From positions 1 through 51,786 of the forward strand of contig SGPM01000193.1 in NCBI GenBank assembly GCA_004802725.1: a DNA stretch of 51,786 bases, given 5' to 3'. Position 1 is the first letter of the stretch. Each line of letters begins with the position of its first letter. The position numbers and the translations under genes were made by a program. The notes under the pieces were generated by a model. It was not told where the DNA came from. It made no database searches and saw only the letters and a program-made list of their open reading frames with translations. This document shows positions 11,333 to 21,341 of this stretch, piece after piece. The stretch is from Antrodiella citrinella. Its lineage: Eukaryota; Basidiomycota; Agaricomycetes; Polyporales; Steccherinaceae.

Positions 11333-12516
11333 TTACGACCTTCCCTCAGGCTTCCTTCCACCTTTGCTCGCTCCCTGCGGGCCATCCTTCGAAGAGCTCA
11401 CTCCGTCCTTCTTCTCTGACTCAACGTTACCAGGTGTACCACCATACCTCAACTTCTGATTCGACTCGGGTCCTCCCGAAGGTGGTGTATCGTATGGCTG
11501 ACCTTTCTTGCTCATCTACGAATTGATATGAGTTTCAAGTGATTTCTTTTTGACAAATATACTCTAGCGAATAAGACTTACAGTATCATACTCCTTGTCA
11601 CCAGGTCCACTATTCATGAACTCGCCCGACTGAGGCTCGTTCGCGCGTTGGACTTGTGCGCCGTCGGCGGAGCTGTCGACTTGGAAGGTCTTGCCTGAGT
11701 TTGGAGGGTTGGAGTCGACGTCTTTGAAGTAAGAATCGGCAGTGTGCTTTGATTTCTCAGCCTGTGCGACAGCGGAAGTGGTGAATCCACGGGAATCCTT
11801 GGGCTTGTCGTTGAACTGCGCAACAAAGGAAAATGAGCTTGAGGACTGATGGAGAGAGGATAAGTACGTACCTGGTGAGAGGGCAGCGTAGGGTTCTCAG
11901 CTGCATTTCCTTTACCACGCTTAGGTCCACCTTTCGATGAGGCAGAGGTATGTTCCAGGTGCTCGTTCTGGTCCCCATTGGTATTCTCCTTAGGTTTCCT
12001 GCTCTCCTTCGGAGCCTGTCCTTTCGTGACATCCTTTTGTAGCACTGCACTCGTCCACAGCGTCCTCTTAAACGACCCGGTCCCAGTCACACCTGCACCA
12101 CCTCGGTTCTGCTTGTCCTCACCCGCTGTCGTGCCCATCCCCACCTTGTTCTTGACAGCATCCGTGAACGAAGGCGGCGTGATGTTCTCCTGACCCCCAA
12201 ACCCTTCATGTTTGGCTGCAGTAGCGCCTTTATTCGCCGACGCGGAGTGCGAGCCGACCTGGTCTGTGAACCCGACGCCCTCGGGGTTGCCAGCGTGGTC
12301 GCCGTGCGAGGCTTGCTGCTGCCCTGAAGAGGCAGCGTCGTGCGAGGTGGTGTCTCCGCCGTTCGCGCGCGTCGCTTTGGCGCGGTCGCGACTTTGGTGG
12401 AGGGGGTCACGAGAGTGGTCGCTTTGGGTCGCGTATGTACGGGCGGCGAAGGCGGTCGGAGCGTGGGCGACGAGACGGCCGGATTGAGAGAGACGAAGGA
12501 CACGTTGTGGCAACAT
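11333..12516 (-). CDS. Low-complexity protein with probable mitochondrial presequence, function unknown
   Basis: Three exons encode about 400 residues. The start MLPQRVLRLSQSGRLVAHAP followed by ARTYATQ is Arg-rich, lacks acidic residues and looks like a mitochondrial targeting sequence with a processing region. The rest is hydrophilic, rich in Gly, Ser, Lys, Asn and Asp, with no transmembrane segment and probably disordered. Intron 1 lies between SHQ and FNDKPKDSRG. A second intron separates DKEYDT from MSKKGQPYDTPPSGGPESNQ. The end is GGRKPEGRS. The composition recalls stress-type hydrophilic proteins, but no named family is recognised. It converges with the pepsin-fold gene. Confidence 0.7.
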
Positions 12517-13653
12517 GTTGAGCTCGCTGTTCGTGACGATGAGCAGAGGTAGTGTTTGGTAGGGGGACGACGGTGAAGAGGGAGTGACGTCATGCGCGAT
12601 CCTCCGTTACTGAACGCAAGCCTCAATCATACTATTATTATGTTATCTGGTAAATAACGAAAGACTCCAATATTCATCGTGTCGGTAACCGAGAAGTTAG
12701 TATTTGCTTTGACCAAGTAAAGCTTCCTAAGGGTTCGATGTCCTAGCTAACGAACGAGGAAATATGTACGTAGTAAATGTGTAGTCAGAGGTAACGAGGT
12801 TGGGGGAAGACGGAAATTTGGCCAGGCCTTCCGCTTCGCGGAAGGCGAAAAACAAAGACTCGTGACTCGGATGTTCGCAGCGAAAAGTCTGAACGAAAGC
12901 TTTCGTTCNCTGAAATGGTNTGGAACGAGCTGCGAAGTCCGAAGTCCGTGAGATCTTGAGACGAGAAGGGCCAAAGGCCGAATTTCGGCCAAATTCNGAC
13001 TTGAGCGTNAAGTGAAAGCAAGCCNTAACGAGCACGACTCACCACCACTAAAACGCTGGGATGGTGGGCTGGGACGAGAAAATACCTGAGCGAATGAGAG
13101 GACGNTGGAGAGTGAGGGAACACGATACNCGAAGCTTGAGAGAGCGTGTCTTGTAGCGCGTTCTGCCGCTTTCGGACATCGTNCTTAGTAAGCATTAGTT
13201 TGGACTCCCTCGTGCCTCGGGAGTCAAACTGCACAGGTGGGACTTCGGTAAATATGGCCAAACAACGCGTGTCGCGTGAGTCGAGTGACCATGGGTAAGG
13301 TTTACGTGTACTGGTAGAGTATACGAGCGATACAAAGAAAGACACTGGCAGGGGATTTCTTTGTTCGATTATGACTCCACTCGCGTCCAAATGTGATCTA
13401 CGTGTAATCGTGGTTCACACGGATTGATACAAGAGGTAGCAGATTCACCGATCGCGGACATGATTCTCACACGGGGTAGGTAGCACCTACTGCCCAAATA
13501 TGGTCAACGGCAAGACGGCACGGCTAGAGGGCAGCACAATGGATGCGGCCGAACATTAGCCACATGGCGAAGGGAACGAGCGGCATCAGCGGCACCTTCA
13601 CACTGAATCACAGTGTCGGCGCCGGCATGGGCAGTAGCTAGTAGTACCTGTCC
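12517..13653. repeat. Hairpin-rich, N-containing accessory DNA
   Basis: No conventional gene is seen. Four short hairpins or palindromes stand within 400 bp: GCCTTCCGC with a 3-nt loop (12826-12846), the perfect 18-bp palindrome GAACGAAAGCTTTCGTTC (12891-12908), GGCCGAATTTCGGCC (12976-12990), and GACTCCC with a 9-nt loop (13203-13225). All three minus frames are open over part of this stretch, the longest 201 codons (12785-13390). That points to compositional bias rather than coding. Eight or so single Ns fall here, which suggests a repeat with conflicting reads. Confidence 0.45.
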
Positions 13654-13656
13654 GTA

Positions 13657-14029
13657 CATTGTAGCTACACTAACCGCGATGGGAGGTACGACCTCCACTA
13701 AACCTCACCCAAACTGAAGGCGATGTGGGAGGTACGACCCCACTAAACCTTGCCCACAAATATCAAGCACTTATTTGTGCCTGCATGAGCAAAGTGGCAC
13801 TATGTAGTACGGTGAGCATACTACAGTAATGCATGACATAAGCACAATTCAAGTTCCGACACTCATCTCAGATGTATGCGAAAGGCTTACCATGTTCCTC
13901 AGTTTTTGATTCGTGGTTCTTGATATTTTTGGGCAAAGTTTAGTGGGGTCGTACCTCCCACATCACCTTCAGTTTGGGTGAGGTTTAGTGGAGGTCGTAC
14001 CTCCCATCGCGGTTAGTGTAGCTACAATG
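13657..14029. mobile_element. Fold-back MITE with about 114-bp terminal inverted repeats and TA target site
   Basis: The left arm (to 13770) and right arm (from 13916) are near-perfect reverse complements, with only a handful of mismatches. Termini read CATTGTAGCTACACTAACCG, and each end is flanked by TA (13655-13656 and 14030-14031), as expected for Tc1/mariner-type insertion. Each arm holds two direct copies of a unit starting GGGAGGTACGACC and ending CACTAAACCT. The 145-bp centre has no useful open frame, so the element is non-autonomous. Transcribed RNA would form a long stem-loop. Confidence 0.85.
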
Positions 14030-14504
14030 TACCACCCCATGCATGGCCGCGATCGGAGGATCTGACACCTCTTGGTTCGGCAAGGGAGGCGTCGCGGATG
14101 CCGATGATGCCGTGAAGCGTCTCTTTTGTTACGCGGCCAGATCCAATGTCCATACTTTTGCGATCCGCTACCTCTTGTTGGTAGTCGTACCTACGCGTAT
14201 CACCATTTGGTAGCAAGCTTGTGACAACTGCGCACGCATCGATACCGAGGTGGACTTGAAAGATTCAGTAAGAAGGCGTTTCCTGTGGGATCTAACAGCC
14301 GATCGCTCTTTGTATGATAACCGGTCAGATTACCATAGATCACGATCACGATTTGTATGCCACATATCACCTCGTGTAAGCTCGTGTAATAACGCAACTT
14401 ACTGTAGGTACTTTTTACTTACTTACTTTTTACTTAGGGCAATCGTTCGACCCTGCAACGCCACCTGCATCGCAATCTCGGCGTCGTGATGGTGTCGGTG
14501 GAGG
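14030..14504. other. Junction between MITE and truncated reductase gene
   Basis: No gene is recognised. A short tandem repeat at 14409-14436 is built from TACTTTTTACTTACT-like units. Direct repeats of CTCGTGTAA occur near 14372-14388. The missing end of the reductase gene on the minus strand would be expected here but is not found. Confidence 0.5.
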
Positions 14505-17500
14505 TCACCGCAATGGACCGCCACCTCCCGGGTCCTCGTTGACGCGTTCGGGTACGGGATGCTTCGTGTCCGAGGATATTGTCGAAGATATAGAGGACGT
14601 GAAGAAGAACCGCACGGCGTTCTCGCAGGAGATGACGATGTCAATCAGACGACGGGTGCTAGCAATGTTGCTCTCAAACGAGGATAGCGAGAGGTTGAAG
14701 TCGACTTTCCAGGCGTTGTGAATGACGTGCGTGATATTGCTTTTTATCTGCAGTCGCAAAGTGAGTATTCAGACAAAAAAAACGCGTCTTCAAAGCCTGA
14801 ACTTACCTCTCCTAGTATATCTGCATCCAATCCCAGATCGGCACGACCTGCATTGACCGTGAGCGCACGTAGCTTGTCCGATTTGAGCAATTCCAACGGC
14901 AGCAAGCGATCTTCGAAAGCAAGTTGCTGCCTCTCCTGAATATGCTCCGCCCGATCCAAAGTATACACCTTCCTAATTCGATCATCCTTGAGCAAACTCG
15001 CCAACAAATGCGACCCAAGCGCCCCCGTAGATCCTGTCAACACCACGACAAGCCCTTCAGACGGGTCAATAGGCCTCTTCCCCGTCACAATCGGCAAGTC
15101 CTTCGTGTACGTCGCGACCATATCCTCGACCTCTTCGGCATGCGTCTTCGACGAGTTCCAGACAGCTGACGGGTCCGCGAGGTTAGCTACGACGGAGGCA
15201 AGCCATTGGAGGGTGGGGTTGGCGAAGACGATGTCGGCGGGAATGCTGGATGCTGCTGCGGCGATGAATGGGTCTGGGGAGGAACGGAAGGCGCCGATGA
15301 TGCGGTTGCGGAGGTATGTTGCGCTCAAACTGTGAAAAGATCGTTGAGACTTCACCGAGGGACACAACATAGCATGAGCATAGTGTTCGTACCTATCGAA
15401 TCCTTGTTCAAACAGATCTTGTGTCGTAGACGGCGTCTTCCCTTCGTTGACACTTGTCGCATGATCGGTCAACCAGTCCAAGACAGCCTCCGGGCTCCAT
15501 GAGTGAGGAGCGGAGACTCCGTGAGCATCAGAGCTTTCCTCCACCGTGTTATACCTGTCCCAAATGTCAAAGAGGAAAAACAAAGGATGGAAACTGTACG
15601 TACAAATCGTCAATTTCTTGCGCATACTGATTGTATACCGCCCTTCGCTGGGTGGTCCCTTTTGCAGCACGACTGAGCGGTTTATCTGGACTGGTCGCTA
15701 AGATCATCTCCTTGAACACTCGCGCGAATTGAGGACCGAGTTTGTTGGCTTCCACGACGTAAGGCCTGCATGCAATATCCAATATCAGGATACTGCCGTC
15801 CAGAGACAGCCGTCCACTCACCAAACCTGATTCCTGAACTTCGCCAAAGCTTCTGTATCTTTGGGGTCAAACGCATAGTCAGGCTTCGGCTCGAGAAGAA
15901 CACCCGGTTGAATACGCCCGCGGCCGAACATGATGGCACCGCTGATGAAAGGAAGGGATTGGAGGTAGTTTTCTTGAGCAAGCGGAACGATCTTCTCAGC
16001 TGAGCCAAGCACGATCACATCGTCGATTCGGCCGACACTACGAGAACCACAACGTGAGCAACTGCTCCTCATGCGTGACGAGGTTCACTCACATCCTCCA
16101 TAACTCGGGATTGCTAGGATGCTGAATGAACAGATCTTTCGTCGCATACCCCGGGACGTCCGGCAAGTTCTCAACCGCCGGATGGAAGTGCTCGTTCGTC
16201 TGTAGCAATAAAGATTGAACAAACAATGCGACACGGGTATACCGCACCTTGTGCTCACTAGGAACTGCAGCTCGTGTGTCCCATCGCCTTGCGGGACCCA
16301 CCTAGTCTTCACGCCGTCTTTGAAACTGAGCCATTCCCAATCCGGTGTCGGATCGAGGGTGTCCAGATGAAACGTGTCGCAGCATCCTGCAGTCTCAGTC
16401 GCGCCATACACAGAGCGTATGTTCACGCCTGCTGATATGAGCTTGTCGCCTGTAGCTTTGGAAACAGGTCCACCGGCGAAGATCTATAACCAACACAGCA
16501 ATAAGTAAAGCACAATAATGTAATTGCTAGGAAGACTTACAACAACTATCATACTGGCAAGTAACTTGACCGCTTCCGGTGAGTGGATCCACGTCTAAAC
16601 TGTATTTGAATATTCTGCACTCAATCGTGCACGAAAAACCAAATCTCACCTCAAGGAAAGTTGGTGCACAGATAAGAATCTTGCAGCCGATCGCTCGTGC
16701 TACATCAATGACATACTGTGCACTGGGAATCGTAGGAGGAGCGGGTGCTTGCGGGGTAAACAGCGCTACCGGCTGGCTCGAAGCAAGAGGTTCGAATAGC
16801 TGCAACACGATACCCATGGCATGGAATGTAGGTGGCGCCATCACGCCGTATACCGCATCAGGTATGACACCTTTGTTCGCAACTGACAGGCTCTTCATGA
16901 GTATGTGTATACATGTCAACCACGAACACAAGTCATCACGTACATGCAAGAATCCACTCAAGCGTACGCAGCTGTGTGAACGGGATGGCTTTCGGAAGAC
17001 CCGTCGACCCCGACGAATGAAGATAAAGGCACATGTCCTGCGGGGAATGCGGTTTGTTTGGTGGGTAGGGGTCCACTGACGGCGACGCATGTCCTGACTC
17101 TGACGTGGGATACATCGTTTGATACGTTGGGCATTCGAACACATCAATCCGGTACCCATCTTTCTCTGCAAGAGCGGTGACACCTGCTAGCAGAGAATGC
17201 AGCGGCGGGTGTGTGACGATGAGATGGGAGTCTGTGCTCTTCAACATAGAATACACTGCTTCAGCTGTGTTACGCGGCGACATGGGGAAGGGCTGCATTC
17301 ATTGCGGTGAGTGTGAAGTTTTCAATGACATGAGGAAAACATACAATGAATCCTGCTCTCGTTATGCCGACGACCGCCGTCATGTAAACAATAGTATCGC
17401 AGTGAAGTAGCACGGCTGCGACCTCTCCATCTTTGCCTTCCCTTCCCGGACGCGCGAGATGAGCTACCCTGTGTGTCGCTTTCGCAAATTCAAAGTAAGA

Positions 17501-17656
17501 TACGCTGTCGATCTTGGTCGGGTCGTGACGACTGAGGAACATAGCTATGGGCTCCGAGCTGTTGTTTTCTGCTTGCCAGTCTGCATACCCGACCAGGCTG
17601 GCCAATGAGCCATCTATCGGCGGACGCGGTCGTCTGTGGAGGGAGTTGGCGGACAT
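14505..17656 (-). CDS. NRPS-like adenylate-forming reductase (A-T-R), truncated in the reductase domain
   Basis: Enzymes of this family activate a carboxylic acid as an adenylate, load it on a phosphopantetheine carrier and reduce it with NAD(P)H. The adenylation domain shows YLHSSGSTGLPKAIPF, VMAPPTFHAMG, VYGATETAG and VGRIDDVIVLGSAEKIVP. The carrier site is GFDSLSATYLRNR. The reductase starts with the nucleotide-binding loop VVVLTGSTGALGSHLLASLL and includes HVIHNAWKVDFNLSLSSFE and FFFTSSISST. It then ends PVPERVNEDPGGGGPLR and stop. The family normally continues with a GYGESK-like block carrying the catalytic Tyr and Lys plus about 200 more residues; all are absent. All inferred introns are phase-consistent, so the rest looks intact. 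The start MSANSLHRRPRPPIDGS matches the family. An ATG 26 codons upstream is also possible. Confidence 0.85.
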
Positions 17657-18299
17657 TGTCGAGAAAGTTAAGAGACCATCTTCCGGATAACCTTGGGCTT
17701 TTGAACCGAAGGTCAGGAGTTTCGACGTCCGCATGTACAGTGCAAGTTTGGCGTATCTGATACGTAGGCGGGATCACTGGCTTATCACCGCGTTGGAAAC
17801 AATTTGGTAGAGGCCCCAACCGTAAACAACTGGAGACATTCTGTGATATCCTATTCCGACCCGAAATGTGTTTGAGACATGCACGCTCGACCAGTAATAG
17901 TAAGGACTCGGATCAGTCATTATGCAACTACCAATTGCAAGATGCGACTGACCTTCGGTATAGTATGCCGTGATCTTGCGGCGCATGAGCTACACATTGC
18001 AATGTAAAGGAGTGAACGCAACTTACAGACTTTACGCCGTTTGCGCGGGTCGATGACATTCGGTCAATGTGTCAATGGAGCTGAAGGAGGCGCAGCAGAG
18101 TCTGAGCAGACAATCTGCGCGTGCGCATCTCTAGGCGGAAAGAATTTAATTTTAGACCTGTACGATATCACGTTGAAGATCGTCTGTATCACAATGACGG
18201 TCCCAAGGAATACCGGATTGGCTGCAATACAAAACAGATATGATACATATGTCGTCAGTCGTATGAATACAGAGGTATTTCGTGAGCTCCGGACATGTG
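17657..18299. other. Upstream region of the reductase gene
   Basis: About 640 bp lie between the reductase start and the Nas2 stop, both on the minus strand. It presumably holds the reductase promoter and the Nas2 3' UTR. Minus-strand frames at 17774-17986 and 18064-18333 resemble nothing known. Confidence 0.5.
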
Positions 18300-18863
18300 T
18301 TATGAAGGGGGTGAGTATGGCACAATATGACATCTATAGTAGCGCATACATGAGATGATGTACCCGTTCGTTGTACTGAACACTGTGAACAGACATACCC
18401 TAATGTTACACGTCCCGTTATCCCCTTCTTTGGGATTACAACCAATGTCTTCGGTTCATTCGATCGTAGGATCTTGACATTGATCTCTTGCTGTTATAGA
18501 CAAACATGAGCTTCCACACAGCAACATCAGATACTTCCTGACGTACGTTTTCTCGAGTAGACACCAGAGTTGCCAGAGACTGAAGTGACGATACCGAGGC
18601 AGCCGTCAACGAACCAAACGCAAAAATCAGATCCTCTCGTTTAAGGCCCTGTGGAAGCATATACTTGTAAGATAGTGCATCCACGGAAACACAGACGTAA
18701 ACTGCTTACCGCAACTGCGGCAGGGCTATCCGGCTGTACACCATTTACCCGCAAGAACGGCACCTCCTCCTGCATTGTCTCCTCCTCCACCACACTCACA
18801 CTGCCCTCACCCTCCTTAACCTCCGGCCTCGCATACACCGCTTCCAATGCCTTCCCAATCTCC
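18300..18863 (-). CDS. NAS2: 26S proteasome assembly chaperone Nas2/PSMD9 (N terminus lost in N gap)
   Basis: The visible part begins EIGKALEAVYARPEVKEGEG, the end of the helical N-terminal domain. The PDZ domain follows: PFLRVNGVQPDSPAAVAGLK, REDLIFAFGSL and SSLQSLATLV, then EINVKILRSNEPKTLVVIPK and VTLGCHIVPYSPPS. The PDZ core and the LGC-xI-P ending match PSMD9/p27. This chaperone escorts Rpt4-Rpt5 during assembly of the proteasome base. Three introns are phase-consistent, including one that makes the final exon only 34 nt. The first about 90 residues and the start codon fall in the assembly gap, so the true gene runs to roughly 19190. It is divergent from the F-box-like gene with only about 100 bp between. 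Confidence 0.9.
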
Positions 18864-19152
18864 NNNNNNNNNNNNNNNNNNNNNNNNNNNNNNNNNNNNN
18901 NNNNNNNNNNNNNNNNNNNNNNNNNNNNNNNNNNNNNNNNNNNNNNNNNNNNNNNNNNNNNNNNNNNNNNNNNNNNNNNNNNNNNNNNNNNNNNNNNNNN
19001 NNNNNNNNNNNNNNNNNNNNNNNNNNNNNNNNNNNNNNNNNNNNNNNNNNNNNNNNNNNNNNNNNNNNNNNNNNNNNNNNNNNNNNNNNNNNNNNNNNNN
19101 NNNNNNNNNNNNNNNNNNNNNNNNNNNNNNNNNNNNNNNNNNNNNNNNNNNN
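18864..19152. other. Assembly gap (289 N)
   Basis: A continuous run of N is followed by a partly resolved stretch to about 19194. It removes the start of the Nas2 gene. Confidence 0.99.
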
Positions 19153-19291
19153 GCTTCNAAGNNNANNTTCGANNNGNANNCGACNNGTNAGTNACATTTT
19201 GAATAATTATGTAATTGGTATGAAATAACTTAAGAGAGGCCATCGTTCAACGCTCATAGTGACCTANCCACTACCGGTATTCTGTTTCTTG

Positions 19292-21099
19292 ATGTCTGAA
19301 CCCTACATGTACATGTTCAGGTTGCCAGATGACCTGGTTGAAGACATACTTTACCACGCCGATATCCAGACCGTGGCACGATGTCGTCAAGTGAGCAGTN
19401 ATGCTGTAGTTTTACTNTGCGGCCCAAGTGATACATGAACGATCCAGGTATCGAAGCACTTCAACGAAATCATCCTCCAATCCATGCGTCTACAGTACCA
19501 GATNGAACTGGTCGCTGAAGGCATGGCGGATGGCGCACGATGCAGAATGAACACGGCAGAACGACTGCAGTCTCTTCGCAAGCGCAGAGAAGCGTGGAAA
19601 TCGATGCAAGTGACGTCGCAAAGCATCGTCCCTGTTGCAGGAGTATGGCCAAAATTCACTGGATCGCATTTATACTGGTTCAACCCTCCGGAGAGACTGA
19701 ATATCAGGCAGNTGCCATCTGCTTTTCGAGACATTCCCGGAGAAATCGTGGTCGCATGAACTCCACGCGCTGATTTCAGTTGATCTCGCGCTTTTCGATG
19801 ATGTTTTTGAAGAAGAGGTGATTGACCCAACTCAAGATCTTCTTGTGATATCGGTCGTACGGTGAATACAATTTTCACCATTGTATTTGACCATGTTCTT
19901 ATCTCAACGCTCGCTAGGTTCGACTATGAACGGACGCTCTGGTTTCTCTCTCTTTCCAGCGGACTTGATCATCCAGGCGCACAGCAGCCACGTATCTTGT
20001 CTCNCAATGATGAGNGGGAATTCATACCCCTACACGATCTGAACGTACATGCAGACTACTTGGCCATCAATTGTCATGACCAGGATCTTGAGTACCGTGT
20101 GGTCAAGATATACAATTGGAAGTCTAGTGATCTCCTTCTGGTCANTCATGGGAAGAGNACATTTCTGCCAGCATAGCTCCTGAGTACTGAATCTTTGCGT
20201 AGGACCTCATGCTTGGCCCGGTCCTCACGCAACATTTCTTGACCGATCGCTATCTNGTGCTTGCGTACGAGGATGTCTCGGAGCCTATTTTGGTCCTGGG
20301 CGTTGTTGACATGNTCAATTTTCATCGTCCATTACAAGAAAACGAGATGTCNGGGCCGTTGGGAANACTGGACATGGTTTGCCGGCTTCGATTCCCTGCT
20401 CAGTACGAATTATTGAGGGCGTCGTCACTCCAAATCTTTGNGAGACGAACCACGGAACACGGTCNCTACCGCTNTGATGACNACGAGCAGATTCTTTGCA
20501 TCTGTTCCAACTTTCCCGGCAACGCAAGNTTCTCTGCTGTTGTTCCAGTGTCCACGATCTTCCATCACATCAAGAAAGCAAACGTGAACCACAATGTTTT
20601 CGCATGGGATGAGTGGGGGCCTTTGAGTACCCGCCTCATACATGTGAAGGGCCCTCGCCATTTCGATGCCTGCGGGACAACGGTCCTACATGCCGTCCGC
20701 GCAAGAAGCCTTCTAACACCGACTCGTTNCGTGACTTTCTCCCTCTGCGACTATGGACGGAGGAGGTTATCACAAGCATATAGCTGATGTGACCTCGGGG
20801 CGAACTATCGAAGACGAAGATGCTGACCCATCCTCTGAGTGGGTGCTCGGGGACAGCACGATATTCCGTGCTCAAGACATCAAAACATATCTGCCTGTTC
20901 GATTCCGGCATTTCACATTGGAGCTAGACAAAACCGCTATCGTCTGTATGATGTCCCTCGGCGACGACAGCATTGTCTTGGACTGCGAAGTGAGTTCATT
21001 GGTTCATTGTGATTATCTAGTGCCCTTCGTGACTGTTTTTCATTGCAGCCTTTGGAAGCCTTAGACGGGGAACCTGGATGCATCGTTCTCTCATTTTGA
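19292..21099 (+). CDS. F-box-like protein with two apparent frame breaks
   Basis: The start MSEPYMYMFRLPDDLVEDIL continues YHADIQTVARCRQ, an intron, and VSKHFNEIILQSMRLQYQ. This is the N-terminal F-box layout of the large agaricomycete F-box families, which recruit substrates to SCF ubiquitin ligases. Downstream blocks (ALFDDVFEEEVIDPTQDLLV, RVVKIYNWKSSDLL, VLAYEDVSEPILVLGVVDM, DIKTYLPVRFRHFTLELDKT) fit the beta-propeller-like remainder. The last exon ends PLEALDGEPGCIVLSF. Frame must shift near 19740 and again near 20760. Each break looks like one extra base. About 20 single Ns occur in the gene, so consensus errors are as likely as pseudogenisation. Confidence 0.6.
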
Positions 21100-21341
21100 T
21101 CATTGTTTTCGCCGTCGATGTTATACATGGTTGTTCATTCATCTACAATGCTCTTCTACGATCCTACATTTCCACCCTCGTTCTCCAGAGTGAGGAATGA
21201 CATGTTTAGATTCGCCAAATAAGGTAATTCGTATAAAATAAAATAAAAACCAAATTGTTCGCATCTTGGGAACGCATGTTACGAGAGGTTACGAAGGCAG
21301 CTTTTGCCAAATCTTTGGCTGTGAAACTTTGACGATTCGCG

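Noticed and set aside
12087..12626. 179-codon minus-strand frame overlapping the mitochondrial-type gene
   Set aside because: It is shifted against the frame that has a targeting sequence and consistent introns. Ser/Thr/Arg-rich shadow.
12785..13390. 201-codon minus-strand frame in the hairpin region
   Set aside because: All three minus frames are open over part of the stretch, Ns are present and no family is recognised, so it is better explained by composition.
14440..14470. Possible tRNA T-arm (GTTCGACCC context)
   Set aside because: No matching acceptor stem, anticodon arm or A and B boxes at proper spacing.
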